DNA of 64,000 bases, from NCBI GenBank assembly GCA_029204225.1, contig CM055106.1, positions 1,447,208 to 1,511,207 on the forward strand. Reading direction: 5' to 3'. Numbering within the stretch: position 1 is the first letter of the stretch; each line of letters begins with the position of its first letter. The translations under genes and the position numbers were made by a program. Positions 10,030-21,700 of this stretch are shown piece after piece. This DNA comes from Diphasiastrum complanatum. Taxonomy: Eukaryota > Streptophyta > Lycopodiopsida > Lycopodiales > Lycopodiaceae. The notes below the pieces were generated by a model. That model did no database searches. It saw only the letters and a list, made by a program, of their open reading frames with translations, and was not told the origin of the DNA.

Positions 10030-11340
10030 GGCATTGATAGTTAAAGGACAAAAAGTTAGGAAAAATGGCCGAAAAGATAAAAAGGTGTGGAAACGACAAA
10101 AAACTGTGAATAACGAGTGTTGGATAGCAAGAACTATAGTTCAGAGCGCAGATCTGTGTTTAGTATGAGTAGATGATAGCTTGTAGAAAGTTTGGTCGCA
10201 AACAGAAAACTTGAAAATTTCAGTGAAAATTTGAGCAGAGCTTCGCCAACGAAGGTGACAAATGACTCGAAATTAGCCCTTATATAGCGGAATTTAGAGT
10301 GCGTATTAGGTGAAATCCACTTTCCCTTGCTCATTTCCACCCAAATTTTGGCAGGGACCTTATTCACAAACTTCTAAGACCTCAAGGAAGTCTGCGAGAG
10401 TTTAGAAAGTGATTTGACTGCCCTGCGAAGGTTCTGTGAGAGTTAAGACTGTCTGCGAGGGTTCAACTCTTGCAAGAAGTCATCTCTCGCACAACATGTT
10501 TCTGTGATTGGATTTTCAAGATCAAACCATGTAGGCAGGCTGATTTCACTTCTCTGATTCCATTTAGGCACCTTGCGAGGGTTGGTAGGATGATCTTGAT
10601 GTTCTGCGAGGGTTCTAAAGATTCAGCTTCTGGGAACCCTCGCACACACTCAAAAATGAAGATTTTCTCATCAAGAACTCTTGCAGAGATTTTTATGGAT
10701 GCCTCTGGGTCAGATCTAGTGACTGTCCAAGTTTCAAGAGCTATCTCCCATGGGATCTCCAAAAATCATGAAAAAGTACTCTTTTAGAGTGTTTTTTTGA
10801 CGAGATCTTGATATTTTCTGACTTTTAACTTTTGCAAACTGGTAATCAGCTTCATCCATGCTTGCTCTGACTATTGGTAGTTCTCTAGAAGTTCTGATGG
10901 ATATCTGGTAACAGATCCATCAATTTTTGGTGAATTTTTCCCTTAATTTGCCATAGTTAGTGAGATCGAGGTGTTTGATCTGCAAATTTAGGAGACTTAT
11001 TGGCATAATTTGATGATCTGTTTCCTTCTCGATCCCATCTGCCTAGATCCCCCTGGACCCTGATGGATTTTCCCAATCTTGCTAGATCCGGCCGAATTTT
11101 GATGGATCTAGCTTGATTTGGCTTCATCTTCCTAGATCTAGTGGTGATGGTCTATCAGAATAGATTTTCGTACGTGCTACCACCAATCTAGATCTATCTC
11201 ACTTCGGTGGCCAGTACTTGTGCAACCGGCTACCATTGATGGGTGTATCAAACGGTGTCCCATCTAGCTTCTCTAAATTCACAGCTCCATGATTAAGAAT
11301 TTCCTTGATTCGATAAGGACCTTCGTCTATGAATTTTACT
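10030..11340 (-). other. spacer between integrase and ORF3, element 1
   Basis: Non-coding spacer of the Ty3 element. It contains several copies of a short motif close to TGCGAGAGTT in both orientations (10380-10690) and a patch rich in 'tagatc' (11040-11210). The same spacer, nearly identical, recurs at 18710-19990. The large open frames at 10463-10762 and 10470-10787 overlap on opposite strands and have no family resemblance. Confidence 0.55.
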
Positions 11341-12855
11341 TCCCCTTGATCGCCTTGGATTTATACATCAGGACAAATCTCCAGAATGAAGATCCTTCTT
11401 TTGTAACCTGTGATCGTGCCATGCTTTGCATCTTTCCTTTTCAGCTGCCAGTGCATGCACAGCTAGTAAGCATGTTTCACAGAAATTATGCAGAGCTTCG
11501 TGGCGTAGTTGTAGAGATTTGGATTCATTAAGGCGTTGTGTTGTGGCAATCCTTAATGAAGGGACTAAAAACTCTACTGGCATCACAACATCCTAACCAT
11601 ATACCAATTGGAAAGGTGTTTGATCAGTGCTTCCCTTACATGCTGTCTGAATGCCCACAGAGCAGCATGCAACTTATGTTCCCAATCTAATTTGCTAGCT
11701 TCAACTGTTTTCGTGAGCACGCTACACAGGATCTTATTGGATGATTTTGCTTGCCCATTACCACGAGGATAATAAGGCCAACTGGTTCTATGGATCACAA
11801 AGAATTCCTCCAACAGGACCTTGATGCTCTTATTGATAAAATGACTTTCGCAATTGCTGACTAGCTCCACCGGGCATCCAAATCGCACAATGATACTTTC
11901 ATAAAGGAACTTGGCAGTGGTCCTAGCATCAGCTACTCTTATTGCCTTGGCTTCAACCCACTTGGTGAGATAGTTGGCTACGATTATGTATCGAACATGG
12001 GAACTCCTTGCTGCAGGGTGAATTGGACTGATGTATTCCAATCCCCACTTTTCGAATGGTGCTTGGGCTAAGACCGGGTGCAGTAGGTCATAATTCAATC
12101 TTGTTGGTCTCCTCGCCCTTTGGCACACATCGCACTTTCTCAAGTATTCCTCCGTATCCTTATGAATCGTTGGCCACCAACATCCTGATTGCAGGATCTT
12201 GTGAACTGTAATGTCGGATGCAAAATGGCCTCCACCCATAACTTCATGTGAAAGTGAAATGATTTGGGTGGCCTCATGAGGGAGAATACATCGCCGAAGA
12301 ATCCCGTCTGGACCTCTTCGATACAACCGGCCGGTAATCAGCTGATAAAGTCTAGCCTTCAAGATCAATTTATGCTGGTTGGCCACGCATTAGATATTCA
12401 ACAATGTCGGTAGTCCATTCAAGTACTGTGTCCACATAAAATAAGACAGCATTGGCTAGCTCATCGTTGGGTTGGGTTGCAACCTCCTTTCTCTTGATTC
12501 GCGACACATGATCTGCCATGTAGTGTTGTTTTCCCTTGCAAACTACTATCCAAAAATCAAATTCCAACAACAGAAATACCATCTGGTGATTCTCTTGGTG
12601 TTGCAAGTTTTTTTAACAAGATAGAGCAAGGGTTGATGGTCCGTATAAAAAGCGAAATGTGTGGCCATCAGGTAGTGTCAAAATTTTTTAACCGCATAGA
12701 TCATTTTCAGTGCTTCTCGCTTTGTGGTTGAATAATTCATTTTTGTACCACTGAGCTGTTGGCTTGCAAATCGGATTGAAAAATCTTGTTTGTATTCACT
12801 TGGCTGGGTTAAGACTGCTCCAACTGCATACTTCGATGCGTTCGTATGCTCTTGC
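11340..12855 (-). pseudogene. Ty3 RNase H-integrase region, element 1
   Basis: Reading down from 12855: a remnant of RNase H ('TDASKYAVGAV'-type region and 'HYMADHVSRI' near 12500), then integrase from 12386. The integrase has the HHCC zinc finger ('LSHEVMGGGHF' with 'CDVCQR') and the core domain. All three catalytic acids are changed. The first Asp is Glu ('GLEYISPI', near 12036). The second Asp is Asn ('LVSNCESHF', near 11855). The Glu is Lys ('GQAKSSNKIL', near 11747). The frame is open for 267 codons, so it was read through until late, but the enzyme cannot be active. The C-terminal part runs on in another frame to about 11370. Confidence 0.85.
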
Positions 12856-12859
12856 TTTA

Positions 12860-13730
12860 GGACTTAGATTTTGTCAGTCTTAGTTTTTGCTTCAGGACTG
12901 GACACTCATTCGCTATAGGGTTTTGTGTGCACACTGAACACCATACATTCTCTCGTCGTGGATACTGTAACTAGTTTGGTTCCGGTTGATGTTTACCGCT
13001 ATAGCTCCTTGTAAGACTTTCAGTTTCAGGTCAAACTGCGTCGTAAGTTGCTCCATCTACTGTTTGTGTAATTTTGTCATTTGATGCAACAACAGTTCTG
13101 TGGATAGAGCGGATGCGTTTGATGATGACGATGCTAACAAGGGAGTAGGACTGTGGGTGGATGGATATTCGTTGTCAGATCCCTCGTCCTCTTCCCTGAT
13201 GAAATCTTCCATAGCTTCTTGTAGAGTAGCGTACTGCTCCCGTCATTTCAGTTCTCTTCTGATGCTTCATGGTAGTCTGGCTAGGAACCACATGATCATC
13301 GCATGATCGGAAGTTAGGGCTGCACTGCACTCGGATCGTAGATGTTTGACCCGTTCAATATAGTCCCTTACCCTTTCTCGTTTTCCCATCTTGACTTTAC
13401 TCAGCAGGAGAAATGGGTCTTCCAAGAACTTGCTTGGTTTAAAGCGCGTAATGAGAGCCACCTTAACCGCTTCCCAGGTGGATTTTTCTTTCTCTGACAG
13501 GTTGAAAAACCAATCTTGAGCCACTACCAATAAGGACATGGAAAACAGCATCAGCTTTTTCGCAGGTGTCCATTCATCATAGATTTCACAAGCTTGCTCG
13601 TAGATCTGGAGGAATCGAATGGGATTTTATGATCCGTCATATTTTGGTGTTTCCATCCGTGGTTCTCTTCGGATTGCTTGCAAGGGAGCGACAAGTACGG
13701 GTCGGCCCATTGGTTCCATTGGTGCTGGTT
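12860..13730 (-). pseudogene. Ty3 gag, element 1
   Basis: Minus-strand gag. It begins near 13720 with 'METPKYDGS', a TAG, then 'NPIRFLQIYEQAC', a pattern shared with the gag of the copy at 58118. The retrotransposon gag domain is clearest at 13551-13267 ('KSTWEAVKVALITRF', 'RVRDYIERVKHLRSEC'). A damaged zinc knuckle lies near 12925 ('WCSVCTQNPIANECP'), with Cys residues present but the usual His lost. The 3' end of gag joins RNase H directly at about 12857, so protease and reverse transcriptase are deleted. Gag would package element RNA into virus-like particles in the cytoplasm. Confidence 0.75.
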
Positions 13731-15038
13731 CTGGTTCTGCTTCTTGTTGCGCAGCTGCTAATCTGGGAAGATGTGGTGCTTGATTTGCTATCCTTCATGC
13801 TATTGATGATCCCGATCTCAGATTCATCCAATGGTTGGTTCCAAGGTAGTTGTATCTTGCTTGTACAGTGGGATGCAGTCTGGATCTTAAGGATCTGATC
13901 AATCTGATCGGCCTGAAGTGAAATTTAGGCCTTTTAAGGTGGTTTTTCCTTGATAACTTCTTATGCCTTGCATTGATTGATTTGAGATTTTGACAGTAGC
14001 TAGATCTGATGCAGATCTTTCCACTGATCTAGTCTGCAAGAGTTCTCTTGTGCGAGAGTTGGCTGTGTGAGGGTTCTTTAGCTGTTTTTGCATATAAAAA
14101 ACTTGATATCTCTCATATCTTTGGGAAGTAACTCTCTCAATTCAGAACCACTATTTTGGCTTGATCTTCACCAAATCTCAAAACTAGCTTTTGCAGGCTT
14201 TAACACTGATGAAAATGGACATTCTGAATCGATTGAGAGAGTCTGCGAGAGTTCTTACTGGAAGATTTTACTGGATCTTCACTTTTTAGTGATTTTTTAA
14301 CACTTAAACCCAATTTTTTGCTCACTAGAATCAAACTAACTCTCACAAGTTCTTTTGTGTCCTTGTCTCACTGAGATGAAACTTCAGAATTCTCTGCGAG
14401 AGTTCCTGCCCACTAGAACTGAAAATTTTGGTGTCTACGAGGGTTCACTAGTTCCCTGCTCGTTTTTTTTTTCACTGAGAACTCTCACACAGACACTTAG
14501 ACATCAAACTAACTCTCGCAAGCTTCTCTCTGTCTTGGTCTCACAAAGATGGAACTTCAGAGGTGTCTGTGAGAGTTTTTATGGAAATTTAAATTTTTGT
14601 GGATTTTTTTAAGGGTTTTTTGAATTTTTTTATGATTTTTCTCTGATTTTTGCAATCTGCTTGGAATTAACTCTCGCAGGCTTCTATGCAGGTCTGGGAC
14701 AGTACCACAGAGCTGCTGCCAGTCATGCAAGAGTTAATTCTCACTGGTTTTGGAGATATTAAAATCTGATAAGGTTTTAGGCTCTTTTTCCCTCCAAAAT
14801 ACAGATTGGTGTGTTTTTTGGATTTTTTGGCTCGTTGGTTTGGGTTTCAAGCCCTTAGAGACTGTTCAGGCCTCCTCTACCCTCTCACACCTCCTCCTCT
14901 AGTTGTGAACAGTCCAAACATAAAAAAAAAAAAAAAGAAGCAAGAAAACTAACTCTAAACTCCCAAAAATCTACATAAAACTACTCTAAAAAGCAAGAAT
15001 ATAACTAAAATGCAGCTAAACTAGTTAGTGGAAACCTA
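13731..15038 (-). other. 5' leader of Ty3 element 1
   Basis: Long non-coding leader between the primer-binding site and gag. It carries about nine copies of a motif close to TGCGAGAGTT or its complement (14030-14690). An A-run lies at 14922-14940. No gene is supported. Confidence 0.55.
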
Positions 15039-15056
15039 TCCCAGGCAACGGCGCCA
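15039..15056 (-). promoter_or_regulatory. Ty3 primer-binding site
   Basis: The minus strand reads TGGCGCCGTTGCCTGGGA, one nucleotide after the LTR end. This is the usual primer-binding site form of plant Ty3 elements, where a host tRNA 3' end primes minus-strand synthesis. Confidence 0.85.
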
Positions 15057-15057
15057 T

Positions 15058-15680
15058 TGTAGGTCGAAGATCTTGCGTAGTATAGCCCTCCCGCCTGTCA
15101 ACAAGGGTTAGATCACTGGATAGGTACCTAACTATGCATAGATGCTATTTTTAGTTAGTTTCCTACTTCCTCCCTTGACTCTATTCACCACTAACACTAC
15201 TCCTCTACACTAACAATAGCATAAGCAAGAGTGATTAGCCAATGATGATGCTTGAGCTCTCAAAATGGTAGAGTCTCCTCCTCTCTATTAAGCATGGAAA
15301 TAGAGTACAAATGGTGCCTTTTTATAAAATGGGGAAGGTCCTTGCCCCAAAATCCTATTGGCTAATATTTACATCGACCTTATCCATTCATCTTGGACCC
15401 AACTTGATCCAAGGGTCCACAAAAAGTACATTGAAATTCACAAGATTCATGTGAGTCCCAATTTGGGCCCAACTCTAAAAAGTAATCTCTAAGTTTAAAA
15501 ATGACTTTGGGCCTCTAGTTTTATTTTAATTCAAAGGCCCAAGTCTATTTTATTTTATTTACAACTTAAGCTTGCATGCTCATTGGGCCATGGGCTTATG
15601 CGCGCAGGATGCCATGCCCTTGCAACACATTTTATTAGTCGATTTTATTTATTTACAATTCATTGGGAATAACCCCAACA
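15058..15680 (-). repeat. LTR shared by Ty3 elements 1 and 2
   Basis: On the minus strand it runs from TGTTGGGG at 15680 to CTACA at 15058, 623 bp. The downstream end is fixed by the PBS next to it. The upstream end is chosen from the TG after a purine-rich 'gtggaggaga' (near 15712-15703) and the stop of ORF3 at 15785. It is thus the 3' LTR of element 2 and the 5' LTR of element 1 at once. The exact start could differ by tens of bases, as no second copy is present for comparison. Confidence 0.65.
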
Positions 15681-15784
15681 GGACCCACGGCCTGAAGTAG
15701 TGTCGGTCTCCTCCACTCTACCAGTTCAGTAAAGAGTCTTCTTGGCCCGCCTTTGTTAGATCAGGTAGCCCGTGACGTCTTCCA

Positions 15785-18704
15785 TCAATTTGATGCGGTC
15801 CAAAATCTACGCATCCAGGGATCGCCAAGAAGGGTAGCTCGATAATACACACGAGCGACTGGCAGCTGATCTTCGACTTTGTCGGAAGCTAGCGCCTTAC
15901 TAGGATCAAAGAATATGGAGGGAAAAAAATTGTCCCATTTAGCTGAGCAGACTGTTGGATCAGGGCAGTTGAAGTAGTTATTGACGAATATGGCGAAAGC
16001 CCTTCTGGCATCTACATCTGTGTTCCAACCGTACTCTGATGGAATGATCGGCCAATTGAAATTCTGAATTGTCATCTTGTCCAGAGGGGTGCCGCATTCC
16101 GCCCATTTGGATTGTTGTGTGCATGGCAGGAAGTGTGCGTTCACCCGTAGTTGTTGCAGACTTGTCACATAGGCCCTAATGGCCGCAGGGTCTCTTTCAA
16201 ACAGCTGTTGACGCCACTCTGGTTGTGGTTAGAGGGCGGGTAATGCTTGAAACTCCTTGCCCTTTATTGTTTGAGCTGAAAAAGATATCTACCATCCACC
16301 TCTAGATGACTCGTGGGGATACTTTGCTAGGAATTCATTTATTTTCTCCTCCACGGACTTTGTTCTTCGGAAGGCCCAGCTAGCAGATATGGTGCGTGAA
16401 CCTCTGGATGATGTTGTCTGTCCTTCCTCTTGGCTTTGGCTGGTACCTGCGTCTTGGCCTTGGTATCGCGTCTCAGCACCCGTATCTGTTGGTCCTTGGT
16501 CTTGGCCTTCGGACCCTTGCTGTTTGTTGGCTTTGGTCGTGGCTCATACTGGCCTGTGCAGTGTCAAAAATGGGTGGTGGTGGAATCACCACGGGGGTGG
16601 GCTGGGCCTTCTTCTCCATGTACTGTTGGCAAGCCTTGAGGGCTTGTTTGGCCTGGGCGAGCTCGTGAGTTGTGCTTGCCCTATATTTATCGAACTCTGT
16701 CTGGTAGTTGTTTAATGTTTGGCTATATATTTGCACCTGATGCCTAAAGAGATTCATCTATGATTCAGATAGTGGCCTTGAGTCTGGTGCAGGTTGAGCT
16801 AACAAGACGAGCTTTTCACTTTGTAGGGCTTTGACTTCCGCCTCCAGGTGCGTATTCTCTGCTTCGTAAATTTGTAGTTGCGCTTGGAGGGGAGCAAGTC
16901 ATTGGGACGCTTTGGATTGAAGCTCCCGCACCTTCGTAGAGGCCTCTGTCAAGGCTTTGGAGAGACTTTGGATGTATAGATTGAGGCCCTCCTCCTTCTG
17001 CTGTAGCTTGGCAATCTCTCGGTGCCCTTCTTGTTCATGTTGTTGAGCTAGAATCAGCTCGTGCTATAGCTTTGTGAGTTCTGCTCTCGCAGTTGTGTAT
17101 TGCTTGTTGCCAGGTGTAGTACTCTGCTTTTCAAAATAGCCTTGGCTACTACCGCCTCCAGGATGTATTTGCCCAGAGTCTGGTACATCATCGTTAAGCA
17201 CCGATACACTGGCACTGATAGGGGCTTGTGTGGTATCGGCCCGACGACTTGTGGAGCTCCGTCGTCATTGTCTTCAATTAGGTTCTCGGGGACCTAATGC
17301 CATCTGGGGCGGTGGGATTAGTCTGATCTGGCAATGGTATAAAGATTTTTAGAACAAATGCATCACCAGGCAACAGTTAGTTGCCCTCGGCAACCTTTGG
17401 TGGTGAAACAAGTGGGGTGCAAGAAGCAACAGTGGAAACGGGGGTGAGGATGGTTTGTCCAAACAAGAGAATGGGAGGAACAGAGAGGAACTGAAGTGTG
17501 GCGTGGAGCACGAAAGGCGAGGATGGAGCAGAAATGGTCTGACGTGGGGGTAAAAAGTTGATGACTTGCATCCACGCTAGAGTCGGGAGACAACTAAGAA
17601 TCAGAGGGATTAAATGTGAGGGGAGCAACGGTGGTGGCAGGAGTGATGGAGAATGCGATGGTGATGGACGGAGTAGTGGATAATGGAACAAAAATGGGAG
17701 TGGTATCAACAAAGGAAACGAGGATGGAAACATGTCGTGGATGGAACAGAAAGAGGGGTAGTGACAACAGAGACAAGAGTGGATGGTTGCACGGAAGAAG
17801 AAGTGGCGGTGGTTGATGGAGTGGTTACTGCGGTGGTGGTTGTGCGTCTTCGAGTAGTAGGTGGAGATGAAAATGAAGAGGCAACGCCACGCATTCGTTT
17901 GTTGGCCGTTGTGTCAGTAACTACAGGTTGGGAGGAGATGGATGCTATAGATGGCGGATAGAAGTTAGTGTGCAGCACGATGGAAGAAAAAAGGGTTGAG
18001 CGGTGGAAACCATGCACGTTCGCCTTGAGAAGTGTGCAGGCAAAATTACACAATAGGGGGCCTGTTGCGATATGCTCATGATTGTTGGGTTTGATGGAGA
18101 TGGTTAGTTCATGAATGAGGAAGCTATGCCAGTCATATGGCACAACTGAGGGGCCAGGGAATGCCAGAAAGGATTTCACTATCTGACTCAGCAACTTGGA
18201 TTGGATCTTGTCCTTCCGAAATGTTGAAACATCCAGAAAGTAGTTCAACAGATGCGCAGCCGCCTGAATGACGGGTTCCATGATAGCATCTATCAGGTAA
18301 CCATTGTTAGTCTGGATTGGAATTTTTGGTGCAGTTTGGGTGACGAAAGGTTTGATCAGAGTTTTGGCCTGACGATGGGAGATGGGCTAACGGTCACCGG
18401 ACATAATGCCAATGGTGACCATCGAGTTTGCGTTAATCTTGACCTTGTACGTGGTACTTTGGTACATGAAGTGGAAGCGTGTCTTTGACGTGTCCTAGGT
18501 GGCATAAGCGTGAAGGGCGAGGCCCATGTTAATCTCAGAAGGAAAAGCGTAGAAAAATCCCATTGCCTCAAGAAGTGCACCGGCTGTCTGAAGCCATGGT
18601 TGAATCAGAGCGTTAGAGGGTAAGGGCCAAATCTGTGTGGCTGAGGAGATTTCACACTGGATCACCTACTTGGTGCCAAAGTCTTCAGAGGATGAGGAGC
18701 CCAT
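15785..18704 (-). pseudogene. ORF3 of Ty3 element 2 (extra ORF after integrase)
   Basis: On the minus strand ORF3 starts at the ATG at 18704 and ends at a stop at 15785, broken by several stops and shifts. The order of parts is as follows. An N-terminal globular region (18704-17990) includes 'TYKVKINANSMVTIGI' and 'LIHELTISIKPNNHEH'. A Ser/Thr/Pro-rich linker follows (17930-17360). Then comes a long coiled-coil (17100-16470) with 'LAQAKQALKACQQYMEKK'. A C-terminal domain ends it (16168-15785) with 'RRAFAIFVNNYFNCPD' and 'VARVYYRATLL'. The same order is found in the copy at 54958-56950 plus 59500-60060. No transmembrane segments or signal peptide are evident, so an envelope role is not supported. 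The function is unknown. Confidence 0.6.
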
Positions 18705-18712
18705 GTTAGCAG

Positions 18713-19990
18713 TGATAGTTAAAGGACAAAAAGTAGGAAAAACAGTGGAAAAGGTAAAAAGGTGTGGAAACGACAAAAAACTGTGAATAACGAGTGTTGG
18801 ATGGCAAGAACTATAGTTCAGAGTGCAGATCTGTGTTTAGTATGAGTAGATGATAGCTTGTAGAAAGTTTGGTCACAAACAGAAAACTTGAAAATTTCAG
18901 TGAAAATTTGAGCAGAGCTTCGCCAACAAAGGTGACAAATGACTCAAAATCAGCCCTTATATAGCGGAATTTAGAGTACGTATCAGGTGAAATCCACTTT
19001 CCCTTGCTCAGTTCCACCCAAATTTTGGCAGAGACCTTCTTCACAAACTTCTAAGACCTCAAGGACGTCTACGAGAGTTTAGAAAGTGATTTGACTGCCC
19101 TGCGAAGGTTCTGCGAGAGTTAAGACTGTCTGCGAGGGTTCAACTCTTGCAGGAAGTCATCTCTCGCACAACATGTTTCTGTGATTGGATTTTCAAGATC
19201 AAACCATGTTCACTACTCTGGTTCCATTTAGGCACCTTGCGAGGGTTGGTAGGATGATTTTGATGCTCTGCGAGGGTTCTAAAGATTCAACTTCTGGGAA
19301 CCCTCGCACACACTCAAAAATGAAGATTTTTTAATCAAGAACTCTTGCAGAGATTTTTATGGATGCATTTGGGTCAGATCTAGTGACTTTCCAAGTTTCA
19401 AGAGCTATCTCTCAGGGGATCTCCAAAAATCATGACAAAGTATTCTTTTAGAGTGTTTTTTGACGAGATCTTGAGATTTTCTGACTTTTAAGTTTTGCAA
19501 ACTGGTAATCAGCTTCATCCATGCTTGATCTGACTATTGGTAGTTCTTTGAAAGTTTTGATGGATATCTGGAAATAGATCCATCAGTTTTTGGTGAATTT
19601 TTCCCTTAATTTGCCATAGTTACTGAGATCAAGGTCTCTGATCTGCAACTTTAGGGGACTTATTGGCATAATTTGATGATCTGTTTCCTTCTCGATCCCA
19701 TCTGCCTAGATCCCCCTGGACCCTGATGGATTTTCCCGATCTTGCCAGATCCGACCGAATTTTGATGGATCTAGCTTGATTTGGCTTGATCTTCCTAGAT
19801 CTAGTGGTGATGGTCTATCAGAATAGCTTTTCGTATGTGCTACCACCAATCTAGATCTATCTCACTTCGGTGGCCAGTACTTGTGCAACCGGCTACCGTT
19901 GATGGGTGTATCGAACGGTGTCCCATCTAGCTTATCTAAATTCACAGCTCCATGATTAAGAATTTCCTTGATTCGATGAATTTTAATTTC
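18713..19990 (-). other. spacer between integrase and ORF3, element 2
   Basis: Near-identical to 10030-11340. It carries the same TGCGAGAGTT-like motifs (19060-19320) and the 'tagatc' patch (19690-19860). No gene is supported. Confidence 0.55.
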
Positions 19991-21700
19991 CCCTTGATCG
20001 CCTTGATTTTATACATCAGGACCAAATCTCCGTAACGAAGATCCTTCTTTTGTAACCTGCAATTCTGCCATGCTTTGCGTCTTTCCTTTTCAGTTGCCAC
20101 TGCATGCACAGACAGAGTTTATGCAGAGCTTCATGGCATAGTTGTAGAGATATGGATTCATTAAGGCATTGTGTTGTGGCAATCCTTAATGAAGGGACTA
20201 AAAACTCTACTAGCATCACAGCATCCTGACCATATACCAATTGGAAAGATGTTTGATCAGTGCTTCCCTTATATGCTGTCCTAAATGCCCACAGAGCAGC
20301 ATGCAACTTATGTCCCCAATCTAATCTGCTAGCTTCAACTATTTTCATGAGCACGCTACACAAGATCTTACTGGATGATTCTGCTTGCCCATTACCACGA
20401 GGATAATAAGGCCAACTGGTTTTATGGATCATGAAAAATCCCTTCAAGAGGACCTTCATGGTCTCATTGATGAAATGACTTTCACAGTCGCTGACTAGCT
20501 CTACCGGGCATCCAAAGCGAACAATGATATCTTCATAAAGGAACTTGGCAGTGGTCCTAGCATCAGCTACTCTTACTGCCTTGGCTTCTACCCACTTGGT
20601 GAGATAGTCCGTGGCTATGATTATTTATCAAGCCTGAGAACTCCTTGCTGCAGGGTGAATTGGACCAATGTAATCCAATCCCCACTTTTCAAATGGTGCT
20701 TGGGCTAAGACCGGGTGTAGTAGGTCATAATTCAATCTTGTTGGTCTCCTCGCCCTTTGGCACACATCGCACTTTCTCAAGTATCCCTCCGTATCCTTAT
20801 GGATCGTTGGCCACCAACATCCTGATTGCAGGATCTTGCGAACTGTAATGTCGGATGCGAAATGGCCTCCACCCATGCCTTCATGTGAAAGCGAAATGAT
20901 ATGGGTGGCCTCGTGAGAGAAAATACATCGCCGAAGAATCCCGTCTGGACCTTTTCGATACAACTGGCCGGGAATCAGCTGATAAGGTTTAGCCTTCAAG
21001 ATCAATTTCTGCTGATCTGCCTTTGGTAGTGACTTGTCTGGTTGGCCCCGCATTAGATATTCAACAATGTCGGCAGCCCATTCTAGTACTGTGTCCACGT
21101 AAAATAAGACAGCATTGGCTAGCTCATCGTTGGGTTGGGTTGCAACCTCCTTTCTCTTGATTCGCGACACATGATCCGCCATGTAGTGTTGTTTTCCCTT
21201 GTGAACTACTATCCGAAAATCAAACTCCAACAACACAAATAGCCATCTGGTGATTCTCCCGGTGTTGCAAGTTTTGTTAACGAGATAGAGCAAGGGTTGA
21301 TGGTCCGTATAAAAAACGAAATGTGTGGCCATCAGGTAGTGTCAAAATTTCTTAACCGCATAGATCATTGCCAATGCTTCTCGCTCTGTGGTTGAATGAT
21401 TCACTTCTGTATCACTGAGCTGTCAGCTTACAAATCGGATTGGAAAATCCTTTTTGTGTTCACCTGGCTGGGTTAAGACTGCTCCAACTGCATACTTTGA
21501 TGCGTCCGTATGCACATGCAACTCAATGGACCAATTGGGTGGGCGTAAGATTGGTGCTGAAACCAATGCATCCTTAAGCTTTTGGAAAGCCTTTAGGGCT
21601 TCCTTGTTCCAATGTGGATCCGTTGTGAGTTTGTAAATTGGTCAGGCTAACTCCGCAAAATCAAGGTCAGCTTTTTTCAGAAAGTACCTTGCGAATTTTT
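19991..21700 (-). pseudogene. Ty3 RNase H-integrase region, element 2
   Basis: Minus-strand pol remnant. Near 21690-21560 it holds the end of reverse transcriptase ('DPHWNKEALKAFQKLKDAL'). RNase H follows with its first Asp ('HTDASKYAVGAVLTQPGE', near 21510) and 'FYTDHQPLLYLVNK' intact. Integrase has a whole HHCC finger ('LSHEGMGGGHF', 'CDVCQRAR') and an intact first Asp ('GLDYIGPI'). The frame breaks at 20628 and resumes to give the second Asp ('LVSDCESHF', near 20490) and the Glu ('GQAESSSKIL', near 20380), both kept. Thus the catalytic residues lost in element 1 are present here, but the frame is broken. Truncated at 21700. Confidence 0.85.

Larger units (their letters stand above)
9617..15680 (-). 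mobile_element. Ty3/gypsy element 1 (5' LTR to truncated ORF3)
   Basis: Read on the minus strand the order is: LTR (15680-15058), primer-binding site (15056-15039), long leader, gag (about 13720-12890), RNase H and integrase (12855-11340), spacer, and the start of a third ORF cut at 9617. An internal deletion has removed protease, reverse transcriptase and the start of RNase H: gag sequence meets RNase H sequence at about 12855-12860. The lower-coordinate end is truncated against the satellite array and has no 3' LTR. The element shares its LTR with element 2. Confidence 0.85.
15058..21700 (-). mobile_element. Ty3/gypsy element 2 (RNase H to 3' LTR)
   Basis: Same family and strand as element 1. 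From 21700 downwards it has the reverse transcriptase-RNase H connection, RNase H, integrase, spacer, a complete-length ORF3 and the shared LTR. The 5' LTR, gag, protease and most of reverse transcriptase are missing beyond 21700, where similarity stops. Segments 18297-21512 and 9617-12855 are near-identical direct repeats. Confidence 0.85.

Noticed and set aside
10463-10787. Two overlapping ~100-codon frames on opposite strands
   Set aside because: They lie in the Ty3 spacer, and the corresponding frames are not both kept in the near-identical copy at 19.1-19.4 kb.
15785-18704. Envelope gene in the third ORF of the Ty3 elements
   Set aside because: No signal peptide or transmembrane segment was visible; coiled-coil and linker regions dominate.
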